Assembly: GCA_958350755.1 (NCBI GenBank)
Contig: CATWID010000001.1
Span: forward strand, 62,001-126,000
DNA length: 64,000 nucleotides
Source of the DNA: an uncultured Collinsella sp.
Lineage (GTDB): Bacteria > Actinomycetota > Coriobacteriia > Coriobacteriales > Coriobacteriaceae
Reading direction: 5' to 3'
Both the position numbers and the translations under genes were made by a program. This document shows positions 40,460-48,353 of this stretch, piece after piece (the stretch's first letter is position 1; every line of letters starts with the position of its first letter). The notes under the pieces were generated by a model that was given only the letters and a program-made list of their open reading frames with translations, was not told where the DNA came from and ran no database searches.

Positions 40460-40933
40460 ATGAGTGTTGTTATGGCACGAATCGACAATCGCCTGCTTCA
40501 CGGCATCATCGTGACGCAGTGGGCCCCGGTGTCGGGCGCGACCCGAGTCATGGTCATCGACGACAAGGTCGCCGGCGACGAGGTCCTGAAGTCCACCATG
40601 AGGATGGCGCGCCCCGCGGGCATGGCCGTTTCGATCATCTCCGAGCAGACCGCGCTCAAGAACTTCGCCGCGGGCAAGTACGACCGCGAGAAGGTCTTCG
40701 TCATCGCCAAGGAGCCCGAGACGATGCTTCGCCTGGTCGAGTCGGGCGTCGAGCTCCCGTCGCTGGTCGTCGGCGGCTCGCTCGTCAAGGAGGACGGCAT
40801 CCAGCTCACCCAGCGCGCCTACGCCTCCGCCGAGAACGTCCAGAGCTACAAGGCGCTCATCGCCCGTGGCGTCAAGGTGACGGCCCAGTTCGTGCCCGCC
40901 GACAAGCCCGTCTCCGTCGCAGACCTCATCTAA
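40460..40933 (+). CDS. PTS mannose/fructose/sorbose-class IIB protein
   Basis: Cytoplasmic phosphotransfer protein that phosphorylates the incoming sugar. 157 residues with MARIDNRLLHGIIVTQW, where His14 is the phosphorylation site, and the C-terminal PADKPVSVADLI. ATG at 40460 follows ATAGGAG; the longer open frame upstream is not conserved. First of four PTS genes in the order IIB-IIC-IID-IIA, nine bases before IIC. Confidence 0.93.
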   Translation: MSVVMARIDNRLLHGIIVTQWAPVSGATRVMVIDDKVAGDEVLKSTMRMARPAGMAVSIISEQTALKNFAAGKYDREKVFVIAKEPETMLRLVESGVELPSLVVGGSLVKEDGIQLTQRAYASAENVQSYKALIARGVKVTAQFVPADKPVSVADLI

Positions 40934-40942
40934 GGGGGAAAT

Positions 40943-41728
40943 ATGGTCAACTTCACTATCCTGCAGGTCGTCCTTTTGACCCTGCTGGCCTTCATCAAGC
41001 ACGTGGACTACTACGGCATCCCGATGATCTTCGTCAATTACGCCGTTTTCTGGGGCCTCATCACCGGAGTCGTCATGGGCGACTGGAAGACCGGCCTTGT
41101 CATCGGCGGCACCATTCAGCTCATGCAGCTCGGCGTCGCGGGCTTCGGCGGCTCCTCCATTCCCGACTACGGCACGATGGCCATCATCGCCACCGCCTAC
41201 GGCGTGACCCTGGGCTCCGACACGGGCCTCGCCATCGGCCTGCCGGTCGGCATGCTCGGCATCCAGCTCGACGTCGTCGCCAAGATCCTCAACGGCTTTG
41301 TCGTCGAGAAGTCCCAGAAGTTCTGCAACGAGGGTAAGTTCAATCAGATGAACGCCATCCTGTGGGTCTGCCCCGCGCTCTTCGGCCTGTGCGCCGCCCT
41401 GCCCGTCTTTGTCTCCGTGACGCTCGGCCAGCCCGCCGTCAACTGGCTCCTCGAGGTCATGCCCCAGTGGTTCCTCTCCGGCCTCACCCTCGCCGGCAAG
41501 ATGCTCCCGGCCGTCGGTATCGCCATGCTGCTCCGCTACATGCCAACCGCCAAGTACTTCCAGTACCTGCTCGCCGGCTTCTTCCTCTCGGCCTTCCTGA
41601 ACGTGCCCATCATCGGCGCCGCCATCGTCGGCGTTGCCCTCGCGATTGCGTTCTACCAGCGTGCCGAGAGGGACACCGAGCTCGCCGCCCACGCTTCCGC
41701 AGACGCCTTCATCGGAGAGGATGAGTAA
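40943..41728 (+). CDS. PTS mannose/fructose/sorbose-class IIC protein
   Basis: Membrane channel half of the permease. 261 residues with about seven hydrophobic segments and the class features WGLITGVVMGDWKTGLVIGG, TIQLMQLG and GSSIPDYGTMAIIATAYGV. The C-terminus after about 235 is acidic and cytoplasmic. ATG after GGGGGAAAT. Two bases separate it from the IID gene, so translation is coupled. Confidence 0.94.
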   Translation: MVNFTILQVVLLTLLAFIKHVDYYGIPMIFVNYAVFWGLITGVVMGDWKTGLVIGGTIQLMQLGVAGFGGSSIPDYGTMAIIATAYGVTLGSDTGLAIGLPVGMLGIQLDVVAKILNGFVVEKSQKFCNEGKFNQMNAILWVCPALFGLCAALPVFVSVTLGQPAVNWLLEVMPQWFLSGLTLAGKMLPAVGIAMLLRYMPTAKYFQYLLAGFFLSAFLNVPIIGAAIVGVALAIAFYQRAERDTELAAHASADAFIGEDE

Positions 41729-41730
41729 CC

Positions 41731-42564
41731 ATGGAAAACGAGAACATCACCGCCGTCGCCGAGGGCAAGCCCTCCGGCTACAAGGTCACCAAGAAGGACC
41801 TGCGCAACGCGAACTGGCGCTGGCTCATGAGCGTGTGCACCTTCAACTACCAGACCCAGCAGGGCGCCTCAGTCGCCTACGCCCTCTCGCCGGTCCTGAG
41901 GAAGATCTACACGAACGACGAGGACTATAAGCAAGCGCTCAACAACCACTTCCGCTACTACAACACCCAGCCTTGGCTCGCCGCCATCATCCTTGGCGCC
42001 TGCGTGGCCATGGAGGAGCGCGACGGCCTAGCGGCGGCGGACGCCGTCCAAGACCTGAAGATCGGCACCATGGGACCGCTCGCCGGCGTCGGCGACTCCC
42101 TGCTCATGACCATGATCCCGACCATCATGGGCTCCATCGCCGCCTACATGGCCATCGAGGGCAACCCCGTGGGAGCCGGCATCTGGTTCGCGCTCATCCT
42201 GGCCATCTTCTGGGTCCGCATGCACGCCCTCGAGTTCGGCTACAAGCAGGGCGTGAAGCTCGTCACCGACTTCAGCGAGAAGCTTCCCAACCTCACTGCC
42301 GCCGCCTCCGTGCTCGGCCTCACCGTGGTCGGCTGCCTCATCGCCTCGGTCATCGGCGTCACCTGCCCGATTAGCTTCAGCTTCGGCGACGTCGCGATGG
42401 AGATTCAGCCGCTGCTCGACAAGATCCTGCCTGCCATGATCCCCGCCGCCATCACGGGAAGCGCGTATTACCTTCTTACCAAGAAGAACGCGAGCATGAC
42501 GGCCCTCATCCTCGTGGTGATCGTCCTCGCGATGGTCGCCTCCGCCGCCGGCATCCTCGCCTAG
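41731..42564 (+). CDS. PTS mannose/fructose/sorbose-class IID protein
   Basis: Second membrane subunit of the permease, found only in the mannose class. 277 residues: NWRWLMSVCTFNYQTQQG, RYYNTQPWLAAIILGACVAM, MEERDGLAAADAVQDLKIG and MGPLAGVGDSLLMTMIPTIM are family hallmarks. Four hydrophobic helices occupy the second half. ATG at 41731 after GAGAGGATGAG. Confidence 0.94.
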   Translation: MENENITAVAEGKPSGYKVTKKDLRNANWRWLMSVCTFNYQTQQGASVAYALSPVLRKIYTNDEDYKQALNNHFRYYNTQPWLAAIILGACVAMEERDGLAAADAVQDLKIGTMGPLAGVGDSLLMTMIPTIMGSIAAYMAIEGNPVGAGIWFALILAIFWVRMHALEFGYKQGVKLVTDFSEKLPNLTAAASVLGLTVVGCLIASVIGVTCPISFSFGDVAMEIQPLLDKILPAMIPAAITGSAYYLLTKKNASMTALILVVIVLAMVASAAGILA

Positions 42565-42590
42565 CTTCGACCCAAGAGATTGGTGAATCA

Positions 42591-42989
42591 ATGAGAAAGA
42601 TAGTTGTGGCGAGCCATTCCCTTCTCGCCCAGGGCTTCAAGGACACCCTCGAGTTCCTTACGGGTAAGGGCGACGCCGTCAACGCCGTGTGCGCCTACGT
42701 GAACGACAACGGCGAGGGGCTCGACGCGGCGGTCGAGGCGGCTCTTTCGGGCACTGACGAGGTCGTCGTCCTCACCGACGCGTACGGCGGCAGCGTGAAC
42801 CAGCGCTTTTCCCGCTTCGCCTCCGACCGGATCCACGTGATCGCGGGTGTCAACCTCCCGCTCGCCATGACGGTCGCGCTCGCGCGCCCCGACGAGAAAC
42901 TCGACTTCGACGCCCTCGTCAACGAGGCGCGCCAGCAGATCATCTACGTGAACGGTGCCAGTTCCGCCGAGTGCGACGACGACGAATAG
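42591..42989 (+). CDS. PTS mannose/fructose/sorbose-class IIA protein
   Basis: Receives phosphate from HPr and passes it to IIB. 132 residues starting MRKIVVASHSLLAQGFKDTLEF; His9 is the phosphorylation site. The motif VVLTDAYGGSVNQRFSRF matches the usual LTDLxGGSPxN with Ala and Val substitutions. It is separated by 12 bases from the GH172 gene. The acidic last ten residues are unusual. Confidence 0.92.
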   Translation: MRKIVVASHSLLAQGFKDTLEFLTGKGDAVNAVCAYVNDNGEGLDAAVEAALSGTDEVVVLTDAYGGSVNQRFSRFASDRIHVIAGVNLPLAMTVALARPDEKLDFDALVNEARQQIIYVNGASSAECDDDE

Positions 42990-43001
42990 AGGAGGTCGAC
43001 G

Positions 43002-44126
43002 ATGAGAGAGTTCCTTAAGGACGTGTGGATGCACGGCGGTGAGGAAAGCCGCGCCATCACCCCCGAGAACATCACGGGCGAGAAGGGCCGCGCCGCCATG
43101 TCGGCCAGCCACCTCGGCGTCGGCCGCAAGGGCTCGTGCTGCGTGCCCCTTGAGTCCGGCGAGACCATCACGCTCGCGGACATCGAGGGCCCCGGCATCA
43201 TCCGCCACATCTGGATGACCGTCCCCGACAAGACCGCCGCCGGCAGCTTCGTCATGCGTGACCTCGTGCTGCGCTTCTACTGGGACGACGAGGAGACCCC
43301 CTCGGTCGAGTGCCCTGTCGGCGACTTCTTCTGCAACGGCTTCGGTGAGCGCGCCATCGTCAACTCGATGCCCATCTGCGTGAACCCGACGGGCGGCATG
43401 AACTGCTACTTCGAGATGCCCTTCAGGAAGCGCGCCAAGGTCACGCTTACGAGCGAGCACCCCGGGTTCATTAAGTACATCTTCTACACGTTCAACTACG
43501 CGCTCACCGACGTGCCGGACGACGCCATGTACTTCCACGCCCGCTTTAACCGCGAGCGCAGCACCCGCAGGGGCGTCGACTACACCGTGCTCGACGGCGT
43601 GCGCGGCAAGGGCTACTACGTCGGCACCTACATGGCCCTGTGCGCCCTGGAGCGCTATTGGTGGGGCGAGGGCGAGATGAAGTTCTTCCTCGACGGCGAC
43701 GAGGAGTTCCCCACGGTCACCTCGACGGGAGCCGAGGACTACTTCGGCGGTGCCTGGGCCTTCCTCGACAGGCCGCCCCACGCGCTGCCCGAGGCGCAGT
43801 GCTTCAACACGCTGTTCGCCGGCTACCCGTACCGCTCGACGCGCGACGCCACGCGCGACCGCTTCAGCGCGGGCAAGCCGAACCCGAATCCGATGCTCGC
43901 GACTAACGACGACGCGCTGCCCAGGCACGGCCTCTACAGGTGGCACCTTCCCGACCCGATCTCGTTCAAGGAGGACCTGCGCGTGACGTTCCAGGACCTC
44001 GGCAACGACGACATCAAGCTCTACGAGCGCGAGGACGACATCTCCACCGTCGCCTACTGGTACCAAAGCGAGCCGCACGCCGTGCTCGCCCCGTTTGCCG
44101 CAAGGCAGGACCGCGTGCCCAGGTAG
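43002..44126 (+). CDS. GH172-family (DUF2961) glycoside hydrolase, likely acting on a fructoside
   Basis: 374 residues, no signal peptide, so cytoplasmic. It carries the DUF2961/GH172 pattern: GPGIIRHIWMTVPDK in the N-terminal jelly roll, VGDFFCNGFGE, FNYALTDVPDDAMYFHA and the active-site region TSTGAEDYFGGAW (Glu245), with late WHLPDPISFKEDLRVTFQDLG. Characterised members act on alpha-fructofuranosides and difructose dianhydrides or on alpha-arabinofuranosides. Here it lies between a mannose-class PTS and a ROK fructokinase under a LevR-type regulator, which favours a fructose-containing substrate. ATG after GAGGAGG. Confidence 0.85.
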   Translation: MREFLKDVWMHGGEESRAITPENITGEKGRAAMSASHLGVGRKGSCCVPLESGETITLADIEGPGIIRHIWMTVPDKTAAGSFVMRDLVLRFYWDDEETPSVECPVGDFFCNGFGERAIVNSMPICVNPTGGMNCYFEMPFRKRAKVTLTSEHPGFIKYIFYTFNYALTDVPDDAMYFHARFNRERSTRRGVDYTVLDGVRGKGYYVGTYMALCALERYWWGEGEMKFFLDGDEEFPTVTSTGAEDYFGGAWAFLDRPPHALPEAQCFNTLFAGYPYRSTRDATRDRFSAGKPNPNPMLATNDDALPRHGLYRWHLPDPISFKEDLRVTFQDLGNDDIKLYEREDDISTVAYWYQSEPHAVLAPFAARQDRVPR

Positions 44127-44205
44127 GGTCGCCTCGAAACAAGCCAACGTTATGGGCGCCCGCGGTTGACCATGACTGCGGGCGTCCCTTTGTAAGGAGG
44201 ATCAC

Positions 44206-45090
44206 ATGAGCGAAAAGCAAATGAGGCTCGGCGCCCTCGAAGCCGGCGGGACCAAGATGGTCTGTGCCGTGGTGTCCGGCGACGGCGAGGTCCTCGACCG
44301 TATGGAGACCCCGACGCTTACGCCCGCCAAGACCGTCCCGCAGATGATCGAGTGGTTCACCGCCCGCGATGTGGACGCGTTGGGCATCGGCGCCTTCGGC
44401 CCGACCTGCGTCGACCCCAACGACGAGCGCTACGGCTCCATCCTCCAGACGCCCAAGCTCGCGTGGCGAGGCCATGGTCTTCGCGCCGCGTTCGCCGACG
44501 CCCTCGGGATTCCGGTGGCCTACGACACGGACGTGAACGTTGCCTGCCTCGGCGAAGTGGTCTTCGGCTGCTGCAAGGGGCTCGAGGACGCCGTCTACGT
44601 GACCATCGGCACCGGCGTGGGCGCGGGCGTCATGTGCGCGGGCAGACTCCTTCACGGCATGCTGCACCCCGAGGCCGGTCACATGCTGGTAAGGACCCGT
44701 CCCACCGAGGAGGGACGCTGCGTCTGCCCGAGCCACGCGAGCTGTCTCGAGGGGCTCGCCTCCGGCCCCGCCATCGCCGCGCGCTGGGGAAAGCCCGCGG
44801 CCGAGCTCGCGGACAACGATGAGGTGTGGGCGCTCGAGGGGGATTATCTGGGGCAGATGTGCGCGAACCTCGTGCTCATGTACTCGCCTCGCCGCATCGT
44901 CCTCGGCGGCGGCGTGATGCACCAGGAGCAGCTCTACGGCATCGTCCGCAAGAAGACCCTCGAATATCTGGGTGGCTACATCCAGACCGCCGAGCTTAAG
45001 GACATGGAGAGCTACATCTGCGCCCCGGGCTGCGGCGGCGACCAAGGAATCCTCGGCGCGGCCGAGCTGGCAAGAAGGGCGCTCGCGTAA
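44206..45090 (+). CDS. ROK-family fructokinase
   Basis: Phosphorylates a free sugar, most probably fructose to fructose 6-phosphate. 294 residues. ATP-binding LEAGGTK (11-17), DTDVNVACLGE with the catalytic Asp, and a zinc site formed by His159, Cys174, His177 and Cys180 (GRCVCPSHASCLEGLASGPAI). The motif set FGPTCVDP, YGSILQTPKLAW and the compact zinc loop resemble YdhR/ScrK-type fructokinases more than glucokinases. ATG after AAGGAGG. It is the last gene of the PTS-GH172 locus and ends in a strong terminator. Confidence 0.88.
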   Translation: MSEKQMRLGALEAGGTKMVCAVVSGDGEVLDRMETPTLTPAKTVPQMIEWFTARDVDALGIGAFGPTCVDPNDERYGSILQTPKLAWRGHGLRAAFADALGIPVAYDTDVNVACLGEVVFGCCKGLEDAVYVTIGTGVGAGVMCAGRLLHGMLHPEAGHMLVRTRPTEEGRCVCPSHASCLEGLASGPAIAARWGKPAAELADNDEVWALEGDYLGQMCANLVLMYSPRRIVLGGGVMHQEQLYGIVRKKTLEYLGGYIQTAELKDMESYICAPGCGGDQGILGAAELARRALA

Positions 45091-45122
45091 CTTGCGCTCT
45101 CTCCGCCATACAACGCGTTAAG

Positions 45123-45174
45123 AAAAGACGAGCGCTTCTTGCCAATTGAGCGGCAAGAAGTGCTCGTCTTTTGC
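45123..45174 (+). terminator. Terminator after the fructokinase gene
   Basis: A 21-bp stem, AAAAGACGAGCGCTTCTTGCC with its near-perfect complement at 45152-45172, ending in a T run. Confidence 0.93.
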
Positions 45175-45206
45175 ATTTGTTTTTGGGGCAGGACGCCCCG
45201 CCTCCG

Positions 45207-45424
45207 CTAGAGTCCCTGGACCGCCACACCCACGAGGTTTGGACCGGTGTGGACAAGAAGCGCGGGGCTGATGTCGGAGCGGACGACCTCCACCGCGTTG
45301 GCCACGCACTCGCACAGGGCCTGCTCCATGCGGTCGTAGAGGTCGGCGTGGGCCGAGGTGCGGCTCGCGGCAAAGCGCACCTCGGGGTGCTTCTCGACGA
45401 TGGCGGCGATGAGCTTGACCTCGG
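45207..45424 (-). pseudogene. Gene fragment resembling a DegV-family C-terminus
   Basis: The reverse strand encodes HRTEVKLIAAIVEKHPEV, then SDISPALLVHTGPNLVGVAV and a stop at about 45207. The last segment resembles the C-terminal fatty-acid-binding signature (IGPxxxxHTGPGxxGI) of DegV proteins, but the similarity is short. It directly follows the IS200 tnpA fragment with no start codon of its own. Confidence 0.4.
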
Positions 45425-45539
45425 TGCGATGCGGTACTTGCACAGCCATTTCGTGTACGCGAGGCTGTTGGCTTTCTGGGCCACAGCAATCACCTTCCCC
45501 CTAGTATGATGACCTGAACAATCCTCATGCTAGGGGGAA
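45425..45539 (-). mobile_element. IS200/IS605-type left end with truncated tnpA
   Basis: On the reverse strand, a GTG (45482-45484) opens AQKANSLAYTKWLCKYRIA, the N-terminus of IS200-type TnpA (usual form AQKANSL-HTKWLCKYHIVF). After about 20 residues the similarity ends abruptly. Just upstream is TTCCCCCTAGTATGA (45495-45509) with TCATGCTAGGGGGAA (45525-45539), 14 of 15 complementary, matching the terminator-like inverted repeat of IS200 left ends. The rest of the element is missing. Confidence 0.8.
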
Positions 45540-45738
45540 GGTTTTTGTCGCGTAGCGGAAATTGGCCTCCACCCGCTGAGCGGGTGGCTTTCTATGCCGC
45601 GCGTGCCGCGCGGCACGGACTAAAGTCCATGAATAAAAACGAGGAAGGCCACGTCCGGCCTCCCTCGCAAAGGGTCTCTGATTACTCCCACTCATTGGGG
45701 ACAGACTTAAATGAGTGCTCTTGAAATGCCGGCGCCTG
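45540..45738. other. Spacer with small hairpins, no gene
   Basis: CCACCCGCTGAGCGGGTGG (about 45571-45589) and GGACTAAAGTCC (about 45617-45628) are small palindromes beyond the IS200 left end, the sort of site such elements insert near. No open frame here has family features. Confidence 0.5.
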
Positions 45739-45802
45739 GGGACGTTCTTTTTCTGTCTGCAGTTTGGAACGTTCCTTTTCTGTCGGCAGTTTGGGACGGT
45801 CC
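45739..45802 (+). repeat. Tandem REP-like direct repeats GGRACGTTC
   Basis: GGACGTTCTTTTTCTGTCTG and GGAACGTTCCTTTTCTGTCG, each followed by GCAGTTT, are 27 bp apart, with a third partial copy GGGACGGTCC. The sequence from here to 46073 has no credible gene apart from the leader of the next gene. Confidence 0.7.
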
Positions 45803-46073
45803 TTAGAGCTGCAGCGCGCCATGAGCGAAGGCGAAGCGGATCATCCTGTCTTTTGAGTTCTAAGCATAAGCCCCTGTCTCTGAGCAATGACCGGTTCGCA
45901 TTTGTGCGTATTTGCGTGCGTGGGATTGCGTGAATATGCGTATAGATGCGCCGTTTACGGGACAAAAATGACCGTTTAGCGGTGAGATACGCAAAAACGC
46001 GCACAGACGCGCGTGTTTGTGCGAATATAGAGCTATCCGAAATGCAAGACGTTCTATGACACAGGAGGCACAT

Positions 46074-47153
46074 ATGGTAGATTCCAAGCAGGCTCCACTC
46101 GACTCCGCGGCAGCCGCAAAAGCAGCGTTCGCTTCGGTCCAGGACAAGCCATTCCCCGATGATATCTTTACGGCTCCCGAGCTTCGTTGGGCTGTGATCG
46201 GGTGCGGCGTTATCGCCAACCAGATGGCCCAGTCTCTCGCTCTTGCCGGCCGCAAGCTTGCGGGCGTCGCCAACCGCACGCTGTCAAAGGCTCAGGCTTT
46301 TGCCGAGCAGTATGGCATCGAGAAGGTCTATGAAACGGTCGAGGACCTCTATGCCGATCCGGACATCGACGCGATCTATATCACCACGCCGCATAACACG
46401 CATATCACCTACCTGCGCGCCGCTCTGGCAGCTGGCAAGCACGTGCTCTGCGAGAAGGCCATTACCCTCAATTCCGCCGAGCTTGACGAGGCACGTGCCA
46501 TCGCCGACGAGCACAACGTGGTCCTTATGGACGCCACCACGGTGCTACACATGCCCTTGTATCAGGAGCTGCGCCGCCGTATGGATGTCGGCGAGTTTGG
46601 CCGCATGAACCTCGCCCAACTCAACTTTGGCAGCTACAAGGAGTACGGCGACCTGACCAACCGTTTCTACAATCGCAACCTTGCTGGCGGTGCCATGCTC
46701 GACATTGGCGTCTATGCCCTGTCCGTCATGCGCCTCTTTATGGCAAGCCAGCCAGCTGAGGTTGTCTCGCTGGGCAACACCTGTGAGACCGGTGTCGACG
46801 TTGCGGGCGGCATCGTATGCCGTAATGCCGAGCAGCAGCTGGGTGTTGTGAGCCTTACGCTTCACTCCAAGCAGCCCAAACGCTCGGTCATCAGCTTTGA
46901 CAAGTGCTATATCGAGGTCAACGAGTATCCGCGTGCCGATCACGCGACCATCGTGTGGACTGCGGACGGCCACCGCGAGGAGGTCCATGCCGGCACCGAG
47001 GCTTACGCCCTGTGCTACGAGATGGCCGACCTCGAGAAGGCCGTTGCCGGCGACGACTCCAAGCGCGAGCTGCTGGATTATGCTTCTGATGTTATGGAGC
47101 TTATGACCAAGCTTCGCGCCGATTGGGGAGTCGTGTACCCCGAGGAGGAGTAA
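46074..47153 (+). CDS. Gfo/Idh/MocA-family NAD(P)-dependent oxidoreductase
   Basis: Oxidises or reduces a sugar, inositol or related compound; cytoplasmic. 359 residues: Rossmann motif WAVIGCGVIANQMAQSL (from residue 39), YITTPHNTHITYLRAAL, GKHVLCEKAI with the catalytic Lys, and a C-terminal alpha/beta domain with GGAMLDIGVYALSVMRLF. The first 30 residues form an extra polar segment. ATG at 46074 after AGGAGGCACAT. Three bases separate it from the DeoR gene, so the two are co-expressed. The substrate is unknown. Confidence 0.9.
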   Translation: MVDSKQAPLDSAAAAKAAFASVQDKPFPDDIFTAPELRWAVIGCGVIANQMAQSLALAGRKLAGVANRTLSKAQAFAEQYGIEKVYETVEDLYADPDIDAIYITTPHNTHITYLRAALAAGKHVLCEKAITLNSAELDEARAIADEHNVVLMDATTVLHMPLYQELRRRMDVGEFGRMNLAQLNFGSYKEYGDLTNRFYNRNLAGGAMLDIGVYALSVMRLFMASQPAEVVSLGNTCETGVDVAGGIVCRNAEQQLGVVSLTLHSKQPKRSVISFDKCYIEVNEYPRADHATIVWTADGHREEVHAGTEAYALCYEMADLEKAVAGDDSKRELLDYASDVMELMTKLRADWGVVYPEEE

Positions 47154-47156
47154 GCG

Positions 47157-47903
47157 ATGCTTGCGGAAGATAGGCTCAACGCAATCGTGTCGATGGTGCA
47201 GCAGACGGGCTCGGTTACCGTACCGGAGCTTGCTGAGGCCCTGGGCGTGACGGCGTCTACCATTCGGCGCGACCTGCAGACGCTCAATCGCGCACACCGT
47301 ATCGCCAAGGTGCACGGTGGGGCGACGAGCCTTGAGCGCGCGCACGTGACGCGCGACCTAACGCTTAATGAGCGCAGTGATCTCCATAACGGCGACAAGG
47401 AGCGTATCTGCGCCCGTGCGGCGGCGCTTGTGGAGCCCGAGGGCTTTGTATACATCGATTCGGGCTCGACGACGCTCAAGCTCATCGAGCATCTTCCACA
47501 CCTTGAAGGTGTCACCTATGTGACTGATTCCGTACTTCACGCTCAGCACCTTGCTTTGCGTGGCATGCGTACCGTGGTGTTGGGTGGCGAGCTCAAGCCC
47601 GAGACCGAGACACTCGTTGGCCCCGATGCTTTGGCAACCCTAGACCGTTACAACTTCAATTGTGGCTTTTGGGGTTCTAACGGCATTGCGGCCGAGCAGG
47701 GCTTCACGGCGCCCGATATCGAGGAAGCGCAAGTAAAGCGTATCTCGATGCGCCATACGGCCAAACGCTTCGTAATCTCGGACGCCAGTAAATTTGGCAT
47801 GGTGGCGCCCGTCAAGTTCGCGGACTTCCGCGACGCAACGATTATTACCGCAGGCGAGGTCCCCGCCAAGTACCGGGCAATGGACAACGTCATTACGGTC
47901 TAA
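47157..47903 (+). CDS. DeoR-family transcriptional regulator
   Basis: Sugar-responsive repressor. 248 residues: N-terminal helix-turn-helix VTVPELAEALGVTASTIRRD (about 20-40), the KVHGGA linker, then the DeoR sensor domain with YIDSGSTTLKLIEHL and GVTYVTDSVLHAQHL. The phosphosugar-binding segment VVLGGELKPETETLVGP is intact. Overlaps the operon with the preceding oxidoreductase; it probably regulates that gene. Confidence 0.92.
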   Translation: MLAEDRLNAIVSMVQQTGSVTVPELAEALGVTASTIRRDLQTLNRAHRIAKVHGGATSLERAHVTRDLTLNERSDLHNGDKERICARAAALVEPEGFVYIDSGSTTLKLIEHLPHLEGVTYVTDSVLHAQHLALRGMRTVVLGGELKPETETLVGPDALATLDRYNFNCGFWGSNGIAAEQGFTAPDIEEAQVKRISMRHTAKRFVISDASKFGMVAPVKFADFRDATIITAGEVPAKYRAMDNVITV

Positions 47904-47995
47904 CGGCTGGGTACGGACTAAGGTCAAAACCATCACGAAGGGGCAGGAACCTTTGTGGTGGTTAGTAACGAAAACCGAGTAGTTTTCTCAATAGA

Positions 47996-48033
47996 AAAGC
48001 GGCAACGTCCATCACGGGCGTTGCCGCTTTCGT
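47996..48033 (+). terminator. Terminator after the DeoR gene
   Basis: AAAAGCGGCAACG (47996-48008) pairs with CGTTGCCGCTTT (48020-48031), followed by T. Confidence 0.9.
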
Positions 48034-48049
48034 TGTCTGCCGGTTTGTC

Positions 48050-48265
48050 TAAGTCTGTAACAACTAGACTGTTAAAAGTGGGCTAGGTGTTACAGATTGA
48101 GATACTTCCGAACCGCGCCGTCCCTTTGTCTCGATCTGTAACATCTGGGACGGATTTTGCCGAGTTACTGTTACAGATCGAGATTTTCCCTTGAGGGAGA
48201 TTCGAATGTCTCGATCTGTAACAGATAGACCGGAAAATGGGCTCTAACTGTTACAGATCGAGACG
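48050..48265. repeat. Tandem array of 15-bp alternating inverted repeats, 80-bp period
   Basis: TCTCGATCTGTAACA and its exact inverse TGTTACAGATCGAGA alternate. Left arms start at 48130 and 48210, right arms at 48170 and 48250; a degraded first unit has arms at about 48050 and 48089. The loop between arms is 25 nt in every unit and spacers between units are 25-26 nt, so the period is 80 bp. No gene overlaps. The array sits between the DeoR terminator and the convergent pseudouridine synthase gene. Confidence 0.92.
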
Positions 48266-48308
48266 TTTTGGGACCGCGGCTGAGTCATCGTGGCGGTATG
48301 ACGTTTGA

Positions 48309-48351
48309 CCAGATAAAACCTGTCAAAATAAACCTGTCCCTTTTTGGCAGG
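48309..48351 (+). repeat. Dispersed 'AAATAAACCTGTCCC' repeat, copy 3
   Basis: 43 bp beginning CCAGATAAAACC and ending TTTTTGGCAGG, ending two bases from the stop codon of the reverse-strand pseudouridine synthase gene. Nearly identical to 12327-12369. Confidence 0.8.
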
Positions 48352-48353
48352 AT

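Noticed and set aside
48050..48265. CRISPR array
   Set aside because: Repeats are only 15 bp, alternate in orientation, and there are three units; no cas gene is nearby.
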